Below are positions 15,597-23,746 of a stretch of DNA of 35,598 nt, piece after piece (within the stretch, counting starts at the first letter, position 1; each line of letters begins with the position of its first letter). The notes beneath the pieces were generated by a model. It did no database searches. It was given only the letters and a program-made list of their open reading frames with translations, and was not told the DNA's origin. This DNA is from CAZMHL01 sp045605445 (GTDB lineage Bacteria > Bacillota > Clostridia > RGIG6154): positions 1 through 35,598 of the forward strand of contig JAZUPZ010000018.1 of the NCBI GenBank assembly GCA_045605445.1, given 5' to 3'. The position numbers and the translations under genes are program-made.

Positions 15597-16276
15597 TGTT
15601 TTTTTATGACCCCACATATTTTATTGTTTTACCGGCAATAATTTTTGCATTTTTTGCTCAAAGTAAAGTTAATTCCACTTTTAATAAATACAGTAAGATT
15701 TCAAACAGAAATGGCATTACCGGTGCACAGATAGCTGAAAGAATATTGAGACTTTATGGCATTTATAATGTGGGAGTCGAGAGAATTTCAGGAAATCTTA
15801 CTGATCATTACGATCCGAGAACAAATAAAATCAGACTTTCTGATTCTGTGTACAGCAGTTCTTCTGTTGCGGCTATTGGTGTTGCCGCTCATGAAACCGG
15901 GCATGCAATACAGCATAATAACGGTTATTTGCCCATTAAGTTAAGAAATGCAGTTCTTCCTGCAGCAAACATCGGTTCAAATCTTGCATTTCCGCTTGTT
16001 ATTCTTGGAATTATTCTTTCGGTTGAATTTTTGATTTCCTTCGGAATTGTACTTTTTACAGCGGTTGTTGCTTTTCAGCTTGTTACTCTGCCTGTTGAAT
16101 TTAATGCAAGCCATAGAGCTATTTCAATTATAGAAACACAAGGTGTGCTGGAAGGAGAAGAACTTAAAGGAGCAAAAAAAGTACTTAGAGCGGCTGCTAT
16201 GACATATGTTGCGGCGTGTGCAGTTGCATTGAGTAACTTGTTAAGACTTTTTGCTCTTTCGAGAAGGAATGATTGA
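15596..16276 (+). CDS. YugP-type membrane zinc metallopeptidase
   Basis: The 226-residue protein resembles the YugP family of neutral zinc metallopeptidases. HETGH at residues 99-103 is a textbook HExxH zinc motif. A hydrophobic N-terminal segment (about 9-22) and two strongly hydrophobic stretches near 128-165, plus one near 195-220, indicate membrane anchoring. Substrate is unknown. GGAGGCAATTTATA inside the fmt end is its ribosome binding site, and its stop codon overlaps the rsmB start by one base. It sits between fmt and rsmB, a common arrangement in Clostridia. Confidence 0.9.
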   Translation: MFFYDPTYFIVLPAIIFAFFAQSKVNSTFNKYSKISNRNGITGAQIAERILRLYGIYNVGVERISGNLTDHYDPRTNKIRLSDSVYSSSSVAAIGVAAHETGHAIQHNNGYLPIKLRNAVLPAANIGSNLAFPLVILGIILSVEFLISFGIVLFTAVVAFQLVTLPVEFNASHRAISIIETQGVLEGEELKGAKKVLRAAAMTYVAACAVALSNLLRLFALSRRND

Positions 16277-17544
16277 TGAAAGCCAGAGAAAATGCTCTTA
16301 TTATTCTTAATAAAATAGAAAATGAAGGTTTGTATGCAAATCTTGAACTTAAAAGCGGGCTTGTGTGTGAAGAAAAAGACAAGCCTCTTGCTGTTGAACT
16401 GATTTACGGAGTCTTAAGATATAAAATCAATCTTGATTATGTTATTTCCTTATACTCTAAACTTAAACCCGGTAAAATATCTTTGCCGGTAAAAAATATT
16501 TTGAGATTATCTGCTTATCAGATTCTATATCTTGATAAAATTCCTGATTCTGCGGCTTGTAACGAAGGTGTTAAGCTTGCACGAAAATTTTCCAACAAGG
16601 GTGCAGTTTCGTTCGTAAATGCTATATTACGAAAAATATCTTTATTGAATTTAGCAGAAATTACTTATCCTTCTGACAGTAAAGAGTATCTGAAATTTAA
16701 ATATTCTTTCCCGAATGATATAGTAGAAGTTTTTATCAGAGATTACGGAATTGAAAGGACAGAAGAGTTACTTTCGGCACTAAATGAAAATAAGGGTGTT
16801 TGTGTAAGGCCTAATTTACTCAAAATTACCTTTGGAGAATTTGAGGATAGAATAAAGGAAAAAGGAATTGAATATAAGGTTCTTGAAAATAAAGCTTTTT
16901 TGATTAAAAAAGCTGTTAATGCTTTGTCAGAACTTATGGATGAAGGTTTTTGCAGCATTCAGGATCGTGCTTCGATGATGACTGTTGAATTACTGAATCC
17001 TCAAAAAGGAGAACGTGTACTTGACGTGTGTGCTGCTCCGGGCGGAAAAAGCTGCTATATGGCGGAGTTGACAGCTGATAAAGCTGAAATTATTTCTTGT
17101 GATCTACATAAACACAGGGTCACTTTAATAGAAAAAAACGCCCTTAGATTGGGTATTACATCAATAAAAGCAATACAATCCGACGGAACTGCTACGGTTA
17201 AAGAATTCAGAGGAGCTTTTGATAAAATTCTTGTTGATGCTCCATGTTCCGGGCTAGGTGTTATTACTAAAAAACCTGATATAAAATGGTCGGATAAGAA
17301 TTTTAATGAACTTTCACGAATTCAGTACAAAATTCTTCAGAATGTGTCCGAATATTTAAAAATCGGCGGGAAACTGGTATACAGTACGTGTACCGTCAAT
17401 AAGCAGGAAAATGAAGAAATTGTAAGACAATTTATTGATAATAACAAAAATTTTAAGGTGTCTTCTGAGGGAATTCAACTATTTCCTTGTGAAGAACACG
17501 ATGGCTTTTTTATGTGTTGTATTGAAAGGATTAACAATGGATAA
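16276..17544 (+). CDS. rsmB: 16S rRNA (cytosine967-C5)-methyltransferase
   Basis: RsmB methylates C967 of 16S rRNA. The 422-residue protein has an N-terminal NusB-like RNA-binding domain (about 1-130) followed by a SAM-dependent methyltransferase. That has VLDVCAAPGGKS (SAM binding), the catalytic motif DAPCSGLG and the second cysteine in YSTCTVNKQENEEIV. The start is at ATG 16276; the frame also contains a preceding TTG at 16273, but AAGGA lies eight bases before the ATG. It overlaps the next gene, rlmN, by 8 bases. Confidence 0.94.
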   Translation: MKARENALIILNKIENEGLYANLELKSGLVCEEKDKPLAVELIYGVLRYKINLDYVISLYSKLKPGKISLPVKNILRLSAYQILYLDKIPDSAACNEGVKLARKFSNKGAVSFVNAILRKISLLNLAEITYPSDSKEYLKFKYSFPNDIVEVFIRDYGIERTEELLSALNENKGVCVRPNLLKITFGEFEDRIKEKGIEYKVLENKAFLIKKAVNALSELMDEGFCSIQDRASMMTVELLNPQKGERVLDVCAAPGGKSCYMAELTADKAEIISCDLHKHRVTLIEKNALRLGITSIKAIQSDGTATVKEFRGAFDKILVDAPCSGLGVITKKPDIKWSDKNFNELSRIQYKILQNVSEYLKIGGKLVYSTCTVNKQENEEIVRQFIDNNKNFKVSSEGIQLFPCEEHDGFFMCCIERINNG

Positions 17545-18577
17545 GGTTAGACTTAAAGACCTGACATATGATGAACTGAATGAATATTTTTTATCCATAG
17601 GATTAAAAAAATACAGAGCAAGACAAGTTTATGAATGGCTTTATAAGGGTGTTGAAAGTTTTGACGAGATGACAAATCTTTCTAAGGAATTACGCGAAAA
17701 ACTGAAAGAACTTTGCCATATTTCCGTTCTCAAAATTCTCGAAAAACAAGTTTCGAATGACGGCACTGTCAAATACCTGTGGGAACTTGAAGACGGAGAA
17801 ACTGTTGAAAGTGTGCTTATGGATTATAAACACGGTTATCCTATATGCATTTCAACTCAGGTAGGATGCAATATGGGATGTAAGTTTTGCGCTTCAACTG
17901 TGGGAGGAAAAATAAGAAATCTTACTACAGGAGAAATTTCAGATCAGATAATTTTCGCCTCAAAAGACAGTGGAAAAACTATTACAAATGTCGTGTTAAT
18001 GGGAATTGGCGAACCTCTTGATAATTATGATAACGTTACAAAGTTTATCAAAAATATCAATCATTTTGCCGGAATGAACATAGGTGCAAGACATATATCT
18101 CTTTCTACCTGCGGGCTTGTTGAAAGAATAAAACAGCTTGCCGGGGAAGGACTTCCGCTTACATTATCTGTTTCTCTTCATGCAACGGATGACAATGTAA
18201 GAGATAGCCTTATGCCTGTTAATAAAAAATATAATATAAGTGAGCTTCTTGATGCTTGCAGGTATTACATAGAAAAAACTAACAGGCGAGTTACTTTTGA
18301 ATATGCACTTATAAATTATGTAAATGATTCACCTAAACAGGCAGAAGCTTTGTTGCGTTTGGTAAAAGGAATGCTGTGTCATATAAACTTGATACCCGTT
18401 AATAATGTAAATACTAATAATTTTGAAAGAAGTACGACTGAAAGAATTCAAAAATTCAGAGATGTACTCGAACAGGGTGGCATTACAACTACTATAAGAA
18501 GACAATTGGGGAGTGATATCGATGCATCGTGCGGACAACTTCGACGTAAACATCAGAAAGTTGAAAAACAGGGGTGA
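17537..18577 (+). CDS. rlmN: Dual-specificity 23S rRNA/tRNA adenine-C2 methyltransferase RlmN
   Basis: RlmN is a radical-SAM enzyme that methylates C2 of A2503 in 23S rRNA and A37 in some tRNAs. The 346-residue protein has the cluster motif Cys111-xxx-Cys115-xx-Cys118 (CNMGCKFC), the GIGEPLDNYDN motif, and the C-terminal methyl-carrying cysteine in DIDASCGQLR (about residue 332). The protein starts with MDKVRLKDLTYDELNEYF, so the ATG at 17537, with AAAGGA upstream, is chosen over a longer open frame that runs back into rsmB. The start overlaps the end of rsmB by 8 bases. Confidence 0.96.
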   Translation: MDKVRLKDLTYDELNEYFLSIGLKKYRARQVYEWLYKGVESFDEMTNLSKELREKLKELCHISVLKILEKQVSNDGTVKYLWELEDGETVESVLMDYKHGYPICISTQVGCNMGCKFCASTVGGKIRNLTTGEISDQIIFASKDSGKTITNVVLMGIGEPLDNYDNVTKFIKNINHFAGMNIGARHISLSTCGLVERIKQLAGEGLPLTLSVSLHATDDNVRDSLMPVNKKYNISELLDACRYYIEKTNRRVTFEYALINYVNDSPKQAEALLRLVKGMLCHINLIPVNNVNTNNFERSTTERIQKFRDVLEQGGITTTIRRQLGSDIDASCGQLRRKHQKVEKQG

Positions 18578-18581
18578 TTAA

Positions 18582-19295
18582 ATGGCGATTGAATTTGGTA
18601 GCTATACTCATACAGGTGCAGTCAGAGAAAAAAACGAAGACAATTATTTTGTAGGAGATAACTATGCTGTTGTTGCAGACGGTATGGGAGGACATCTGAA
18701 AGGTGAAGTGGCAAGTAAACTTGCTGTATGTGCATTTGAGGAAATATTTTCCGAAGGTGAAGTCCAACAGGCAGAAACTCTCTTGAAAAAATCCGTGACA
18801 CAAGCAAATAAAAAAATTTTTTCTATGGCCTCTGAAAAAACTGAAATGCAGGGGATGGGCACTACAGTAGTTTCAGCAGCCTGGAATGATTCTATGGTTT
18901 TTGTGGCTAATGTGGGTGACAGCAGGTGCTATCTTATAAGAAACAAAGAAATTAAACAAATAAGTATAGATCATTCCTATGTTCAACATTTGGTTTCTAA
19001 GGGTGAAATAACTCAGGAAGAAGCCAAAAACAGAAATGATAAAAATCTTATTTTAAAAGCAGTTGGATGCGAAAAAGAAGTTGAACCTGATATATTCAAA
19101 CTTGAAAGAAAAAAAGGTGACATTATTGTTTTGTGTTCGGACGGCTTGACCAATATGGTAGAAGATAATGAAATAAAAAACTGTTTACTTGAACGAAGCG
19201 TAATGCAGAAAAAGGTTGAAAAACTTGTCGCTGTTGCCAACAAGAACGGTGGCACCGACAACATTACGCTTGTTGCAATTAAGTTTGCGGATTAG
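18582..19295 (+). CDS. stp: PP2C-type serine/threonine phosphatase
   Basis: This cytosolic Mn-dependent phosphatase (PrpC/Stp) reverses phosphorylation by the PASTA kinase encoded next. The 237-residue protein has the PP2C motifs in order: VREKNEDNYFV, VADGMGGH, VANVGDSRCYLI, CSDGLTNMVEDNEI and GGTDNITLVAI, which carry the metal-binding aspartates. The start is ATG 18582 with AGGGGTGAT upstream, four bases after rlmN. The stp-prkC-rsgA order is conserved across Firmicutes. Confidence 0.96.
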   Translation: MAIEFGSYTHTGAVREKNEDNYFVGDNYAVVADGMGGHLKGEVASKLAVCAFEEIFSEGEVQQAETLLKKSVTQANKKIFSMASEKTEMQGMGTTVVSAAWNDSMVFVANVGDSRCYLIRNKEIKQISIDHSYVQHLVSKGEITQEEAKNRNDKNLILKAVGCEKEVEPDIFKLERKKGDIIVLCSDGLTNMVEDNEIKNCLLERSVMQKKVEKLVAVANKNGGTDNITLVAIKFAD

Positions 19296-19306
19296 GAGGT
19301 ATTTAA

Positions 19307-21292
19307 ATGATTGGAACTGTTTTGAAAAACAGATACGAGATTCTTGAACTGATCGGCACCGGTGGTATGGCAAATGTATATAAAGCTAAATGTATGCTTC
19401 TGAACAGAGAAGTTGCAATAAAGGTTCTGAAAAGCGAATACAGTGAAGATGAAGAGTTTATAAAAAGATTTAACAGAGAGTCTCAGGCGGCAGCAGGTTT
19501 GTCGCATCCTAATATTGTCTCAGTGCATGATGTAGGTACCGAGAATAATGTTCATTATATTGTTATGGAATTTATAGACGGTATTACATTGAAAAAGTAT
19601 CTTTCAGAAAGAGCTCCACTTGAATGGAATGAAGCAATTGCTTTTGCTACTCAGATTGCTTCGGCACTTCATATTGCGCATAGAAATGGTATAATTCACA
19701 GGGACATTAAGCCGCAGAACATAATTGTTACACCCGACAATGTTTTAAAAGTGACAGATTTCGGTATTGCACGTGCTGTTTCAAAATACACTATGAAAGT
19801 GGAAGATAATGCAATGGGTACAGCGCATTATTGTTCACCTGAACAGGCAAGAGGCGGATTTACGGACGCCAGATCAGATGTATATTCTCTTGGTATTGTA
19901 ATGTATGAGATGCTAACCGGAAAGCTTCCGTTTGAAAGTGACAATTCTATATCTGTTGCAATCAAACATATGCAGGAGGAAGCTGTAAGACCTTGTGAAA
20001 TCAATCCGTCTATACCTAAAAGCATTGAAGATGTTGTAATGAAAGCAATATCTAAAGATCCAAATGACAGATTCCAGTCTGCCAGTGAATTGCTGATAGA
20101 ACTTAATTATATCGTTCAGAATCAGAAATTCGAAACTGAAAAACGTGAAATCGAAATGAAGAAAGAAGAAAAAAATAACGAAAAAGAAAAAACTTCTGAT
20201 GAAAAAGTCGAAAATAAAAAAGCAAATAAAAAACAAAAAAAAGAAAATAGCGCTCCTGAAGACAGAAGAGCAGTCATAGCGGCAGTTATTTCTTCTTTTG
20301 TGATTGTGTTTATATTAAGTTTTATGGCAGCAGCAAGCTTTTTCCCCAATATGCTCCCTTGGAATAATCACGAAAGTGGTGTTGCGGAGGTTCCGGATCT
20401 TGTTGGTCTGAGTTATGAAAAAGCAGTAGAAACATATTCAAATATAGAGTTTGTGAAAGAAGAAGAATATTCTTCAGAATATGATGAAGGAATTATTATA
20501 GAACAAACTCCGGGTGTCGGAGAAGAGATTGAATCTCCTTTTAAAGTTAATGTCGTTGTAAGCAAGGGCGCAAAAGAAGTTATTATGCCGGATGTGGTTA
20601 ATCTGGATTTTGAACAAGCAAAAAAAGAACTTGAAAAGTATGACATAGACTGGCGAGTGGAGTATAAGGAAAGTGATTCTATTCCTGAAGATATCGTAAT
20701 GTCTACGTTACCGGCAGCAAAGTCAAAAATAAGAATTGACAAAGACATTGTTAAACTGGTTATCAGCTCCGGCAGTGAAAAGAAACAGGTTGTTGTTCCT
20801 AATGTTGTCGGAAAGACAAAACAGAACGCCGAACTTGAACTTTCAAGAGTAGGACTTACTTCAAGTGTCGTTGAGGAAGAGTCTGAAAAACCTAAAGGAA
20901 CAGTTATAAAACAGAGTATCAGTGCAGGGTCAACTGTGGATGAAAAGACTTTGGTTAAGCTTACGGTCAGTGCAGGAAAATCTTCTGAGATAACGAATCC
21001 GTCCGATGAACCAGATGAACCTGTTGAACCAAACAAACCCGAAAATCCGGATAATCCTGAAGGGCCAGATGCTCCGGTGGTTCAACCTACCACAAAAAAC
21101 CTTACAATTACTCTTCCGCACGATAAGGAAACTGTAACCGTAAGGGTTGATGTTAACGGAAAAACCAGCTATGAAAAGGTTCATAATACAAGCGTAGGTG
21201 CAGTAACTATTCCTGTCAGCGGAACCGGGAAATCCATCGTTTCATATTATATAGACGGTGTATTACAAGGTGAAAGGACTATTCAATTTTGA
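19307..21292 (+). CDS. prkC: PASTA-domain serine/threonine protein kinase PrkC/StkP
   Basis: The 661-residue membrane kinase senses cell-wall fragments or precursors and controls growth, division or germination. The cytosolic kinase domain (1-275) has GTGGMANVYKAK, catalytic Lys39, His131-Arg132-Asp133 and DFG 151-153. A highly charged Lys/Glu-rich linker (275-318) leads to a single membrane helix (about 321-346). Three extracellular PASTA repeats start near 362, 430 and 499. A proline/glutamate-rich stretch (about 568-600) follows, then a small beta-rich C-terminal domain that is not PASTA-like. TTAGGAGG before the ATG fixes the start. It follows stp by 11 bases and overlaps rsgA. Confidence 0.95.
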   Translation: MIGTVLKNRYEILELIGTGGMANVYKAKCMLLNREVAIKVLKSEYSEDEEFIKRFNRESQAAAGLSHPNIVSVHDVGTENNVHYIVMEFIDGITLKKYLSERAPLEWNEAIAFATQIASALHIAHRNGIIHRDIKPQNIIVTPDNVLKVTDFGIARAVSKYTMKVEDNAMGTAHYCSPEQARGGFTDARSDVYSLGIVMYEMLTGKLPFESDNSISVAIKHMQEEAVRPCEINPSIPKSIEDVVMKAISKDPNDRFQSASELLIELNYIVQNQKFETEKREIEMKKEEKNNEKEKTSDEKVENKKANKKQKKENSAPEDRRAVIAAVISSFVIVFILSFMAAASFFPNMLPWNNHESGVAEVPDLVGLSYEKAVETYSNIEFVKEEEYSSEYDEGIIIEQTPGVGEEIESPFKVNVVVSKGAKEVIMPDVVNLDFEQAKKELEKYDIDWRVEYKESDSIPEDIVMSTLPAAKSKIRIDKDIVKLVISSGSEKKQVVVPNVVGKTKQNAELELSRVGLTSSVVEEESEKPKGTVIKQSISAGSTVDEKTLVKLTVSAGKSSEITNPSDEPDEPVEPNKPENPDNPEGPDAPVVQPTTKNLTITLPHDKETVTVRVDVNGKTSYEKVHNTSVGAVTIPVSGTGKSIVSYYIDGVLQGERTIQF

Positions 21293-22155
21293 GTAAATTA
21301 ACGGGAAGATTAGTAAGTGGATTCGGCAGCTTTTATACAGTCGAAATCAATGGTGAATTTGTTGAAGCAAGGGCCAGAGGCAGAATTAAGAAAAACCGTT
21401 CGAAGCTCTATATAGGGGATATTGTTGAGCTTGAAAAAGAACAAGAAACTTATGCAATAATTGATGTTAAGGAAAGAAAAAATTGCATTATAAGACCTGC
21501 TGTTGCCAATGTAGACAGAATAATCGTTGTTTTATCAGCAAAATCGCCTGATATAAATTACAAGCAAACAGATAAGCTTCTCGCTTTTCTTGAACATCAC
21601 AACCTTGAGGTTGTTATTTGTATAAACAAATGCGATTTAAAAGACTGCGAGGAAGTAAAAGATATATATACGAAAGCAGGATATAAGGTTATTGTAACCA
21701 GTTCCGTTGACAATGTAAATATTGACAAACTTAAAGAAGAGTTAAAAGGAAGGATTACTGCTTTTGCCGGATGTTCCGGAGTGGGAAAATCAAGCCTAAT
21801 AAATACAATTGATGAAAAATTTTGTCGTACAACAGGAGAGGTTGGCAAGATAGAAAGAGGTAAACATACAACAACACATGCTTCGCTTTTGCCGCTGGAA
21901 TTTGGTGGATATATTGCAGATACTCCCGGTTTCAGCGTTGTTGATATAAGTGATGTGAAAAAAGAAGATTTATCCGGTTACTTTAAAGAATTTAGTAAAT
22001 ATTCCGAGAATTGTATGTTTCGCGGATGTACACATAAAAATGCAAAAAATTGTGAAATAATTGAAAAAGTGAAAAGCGGTGAAATTGCTCAAAGCAGATA
22101 CGATAGTTATATTGAGCTTTTTGATGAGCTTTCTGATATTTACCAATACAAATAA
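21289..22155 (+). CDS. rsgA: Small-ribosomal-subunit assembly GTPase RsgA
   Basis: RsgA (CpgA) is a circularly permuted GTPase that checks 30S maturation. The 288-residue protein has an N-terminal OB domain, then INKCDL (G4), the P-loop AGCSGVGKSS (G1), DTPGFSVVD (G3) and a C-terminal zinc region CMFRGCTHKNAKNCEI. The start is a TTG at 21289, giving MSKLTGRL, the usual start of the family. AAAGGA lies upstream. The start overlaps the prkC stop codon by four bases (TTGA), which favours coupling with the kinase. In Bacillus, RsgA is a known PrkC/Stp substrate. Confidence 0.94.
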   Translation: MSKLTGRLVSGFGSFYTVEINGEFVEARARGRIKKNRSKLYIGDIVELEKEQETYAIIDVKERKNCIIRPAVANVDRIIVVLSAKSPDINYKQTDKLLAFLEHHNLEVVICINKCDLKDCEEVKDIYTKAGYKVIVTSSVDNVNIDKLKEELKGRITAFAGCSGVGKSSLINTIDEKFCRTTGEVGKIERGKHTTTHASLLPLEFGGYIADTPGFSVVDISDVKKEDLSGYFKEFSKYSENCMFRGCTHKNAKNCEIIEKVKSGEIAQSRYDSYIELFDELSDIYQYK

Positions 22156-22165
22156 GGAGATACAG

Positions 22166-22804
22166 ATGAAAAGAATAATATCGCCATCTATTTTGTCAGC
22201 TAATTTTGCTGACTTGGCAAATGATGTAAAAAAAGTTGAAAATGCGGGGGCAGAATATCTTCATATAGATATAATGGACGGTCATTTTGTGTCTAATTTA
22301 TCTATAGGTCCTTGTGTTATAAAAAGCATAAGACCATATACAGATATGTTTTTTGATGTTCATCTTATGATTGAAAATCAGGAAAAGTATGTGAAAGATT
22401 TTGCAGAAGCAGGCGCAGATATGATAACGGTTCATTATGAAGCTACTGATGATCCGGAGACTCTTATTAACCTTATAAAATCTTTTGGAGTAAAAGCCGG
22501 AATTACTATTAAGCCTGCTACTCCTATAGAAAAAATCATTCCGTATATAGATATGGTTGATATGGTATTGATTATGACTGTTGAACCCGGACAAGGTGGA
22601 CAGGCGCTTATCCCGGAATGCCTTGAAAAAGTAAAAGAGCTCAGAACACTATACAAGGATCTTGATATATCTGTTGATGGTGGTGTTAAAGTTGGTAATA
22701 TTGACAAGGTGATAGCTGCAGGAGCAAATGTTATTGTGGCAGGAAGTGCTGTTTTTAATGCAGAAAATCCTGAGCTTGTTGTTAAAACAATGTTAGAAAA
22801 ATGA
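22166..22804 (+). CDS. rpe: Ribulose-phosphate 3-epimerase
   Basis: Rpe converts ribulose-5-phosphate to xylulose-5-phosphate in the pentose phosphate pathway. The 212-residue TIM-barrel protein has SPSILSANFADL, the metal-binding HIDIMDGHFV segment, DVHLMIE, and the phosphate-binding SVDGGVKVGN and AGSAVF motifs. The start at 22166 has AAGGAG before it; an earlier in-frame ATG inside rsgA is rejected. The gene follows rsgA by 10 bases and overlaps thiN by four bases. Confidence 0.96.
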   Translation: MKRIISPSILSANFADLANDVKKVENAGAEYLHIDIMDGHFVSNLSIGPCVIKSIRPYTDMFFDVHLMIENQEKYVKDFAEAGADMITVHYEATDDPETLINLIKSFGVKAGITIKPATPIEKIIPYIDMVDMVLIMTVEPGQGGQALIPECLEKVKELRTLYKDLDISVDGGVKVGNIDKVIAAGANVIVAGSAVFNAENPELVVKTMLEK

Positions 22805-23394
22805 AAAAGTTGTTAATTATTTTAAATGGCGAATGTGAAAATTTTAATTTTTTACATTCGCTGGCTGAAAGCTTTGATTCTGTTTTTTGTGCTGACGGTG
22901 GATATAATCTTGCTGTTAAGGCCGGGGTGATTCCTGATGCCGTTATCGGAGATTTCGATTCTGCTGATATTCCTGTTGGCGTTGAGGTTTTGAAGTTCCC
23001 CGTTGAAAAGGATGAAACAGATACAGAAATTGCTATTAATGAAGGTAAAAAACGAGGATATCATCAAATAACGCTTACCTGCACTTTGGGGGGCAGATGT
23101 GACCATATGATTACTAACATACTTATGATATCACGTTTTGATGATGTAAAAATAGAAGAATCTGAATGCAATATAGAAGTTTTGAAAAAAGAAAAAATTT
23201 TAAACTTTATGCGAGGTAAGACAGTGAGTTTTATTCCGCTTGAAAAGGCGCATATTAAACTTGAAGGTTTCAAGTATCCGCTTAACGGAGAAGTTAATGT
23301 GGGCACCACTCTTACAATGAGTAATATAGTCACCTGTGATGTTGCTAAAATTAAAATTAAATATGGTAAAATTATAATGGTAATCACAAAATAG
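22801..23394 (+). CDS. thiN: Thiamine pyrophosphokinase
   Basis: ThiN transfers pyrophosphate from ATP to thiamine. The 197-residue protein has CADGGYNLAVKAGVIPDAVIGDFDS (residues 31-55) with the conserved Asp residues, the EKDETDTEIAI substrate/metal segment, and TLGGRCDHMITN with the conserved Gly-Gly-Arg-x-Asp-His. The ATG overlaps the rpe stop (ATGA). It is the last gene of the long operon, since a strong hairpin terminator begins one base after its stop codon. Thiamine is taken up or made elsewhere; no TPP riboswitch was seen here. Confidence 0.93.
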   Translation: MKKLLIILNGECENFNFLHSLAESFDSVFCADGGYNLAVKAGVIPDAVIGDFDSADIPVGVEVLKFPVEKDETDTEIAINEGKKRGYHQITLTCTLGGRCDHMITNILMISRFDDVKIEESECNIEVLKKEKILNFMRGKTVSFIPLEKAHIKLEGFKYPLNGEVNVGTTLTMSNIVTCDVAKIKIKYGKIIMVITK

Positions 23395-23433
23395 GCACTT
23401 TTTAATATAATAGTATTGAAAGGTGCTTTTTTT
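23395..23433 (+). terminator. Terminator ending the yicC-thiN operon
   Basis: Bases 23395-23407 pair with 23414-23426 (13 bp, two G-U) around a 6-base loop, followed by seven T. The stem begins one base after the thiN stop codon. Confidence 0.85.
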
Positions 23434-23446
23434 GAGGGTTGATAAA

Positions 23447-23596
23447 ATGAAATATAGAAGATGTAAATGGTGGTTTGGAATATTACTTGGAATTGCGTCA
23501 GGAATTTTGATTTACATACTTTTACCTGCGCAATGGTTGCTGTTTGTAATGTGTATAGTTATGATATACATTTGCATAACAGTGATGTTTAACTGA
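23447..23596 (+). CDS. Small two-helix membrane protein (49 residues), unrecognised
   Basis: An open frame from ATG 23447 to TGA 23596 encodes 49 residues: a basic start (MKYRRCKWW) and two hydrophobic stretches (about 8-26 and 31-48) joined by a short P-A-Q-W turn. This predicts a membrane hairpin or a single long membrane segment. GAGGG lies eight bases before the ATG, right after the thiN terminator T-run, and 14 bases separate its stop from spoVM. I do not recognise the family. The ribosome binding site, hydrophobic pattern and tight spacing to spoVM argue that it is real; a sporulation role is only inferred from that neighbour. No separate promoter was found. Confidence 0.65.
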   Translation: MKYRRCKWWFGILLGIASGILIYILLPAQWLLFVMCIVMIYICITVMFN

Positions 23597-23610
23597 AAGG
23601 AATGTTAGTT

Positions 23611-23679
23611 ATGAAAATTGTAGTAATAAATCCTTCAAAGTTCTGGAGGAAGATTTTGAAAAATATTTTCAAAATTTAG
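23611..23679 (+). CDS. spoVM: Stage V sporulation protein SpoVM (22 residues)
   Basis: The peptide starts MKIVVINPSKFWRK and is basic and amphipathic, as expected for SpoVM. SpoVM inserts into the outer forespore membrane, recognises its convex surface and anchors the coat ATPase SpoIVA. Length is close to the 26 residues of the Bacillus protein, with matching Met1-Lys2, Ile6, Lys10-Phe11 and Ile15. Bacillus has the functionally important Pro at position 9; here it is at position 8 and position 9 is Ser. AAGGA lies nine bases before the ATG. Position after prkC-rsgA-rpe-thiN matches Bacillus gene order and strengthens the call. A perfect terminator follows within 25 bases. Confidence 0.8.
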   Translation: MKIVVINPSKFWRKILKNIFKI

Positions 23680-23703
23680 TTGTATTTTAGATAAATAAAT
23701 GAT

Positions 23704-23733
23704 AAAATTACGCTTGAGAAAGCGTAATTTTTT
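23704..23733 (+). terminator. Rho-independent terminator after spoVM
   Basis: AAATTACGCTT and AAGCGTAATTT form a perfect 11-bp stem closed by a GAGA tetraloop and followed by TTT. It ends 13 bases before the yigZ start, so yigZ needs read-through or a hidden promoter. Confidence 0.85.
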
Positions 23734-23746
23734 ATGGAGAAAAAAT

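Noticed and set aside
20413..21036. A 207-residue open frame on the minus strand opposite prkC
   Set aside because: It is rich in Ser/Thr and mirrors the codon pattern of the PASTA region; no ribosome binding site or family resemblance.
23535..23605. A SigE-type promoter directly ahead of spoVM (a TATACATT resembling the SigE -10)
   Set aside because: No matching -35 at the right distance; AT-rich DNA gives such matches by chance.
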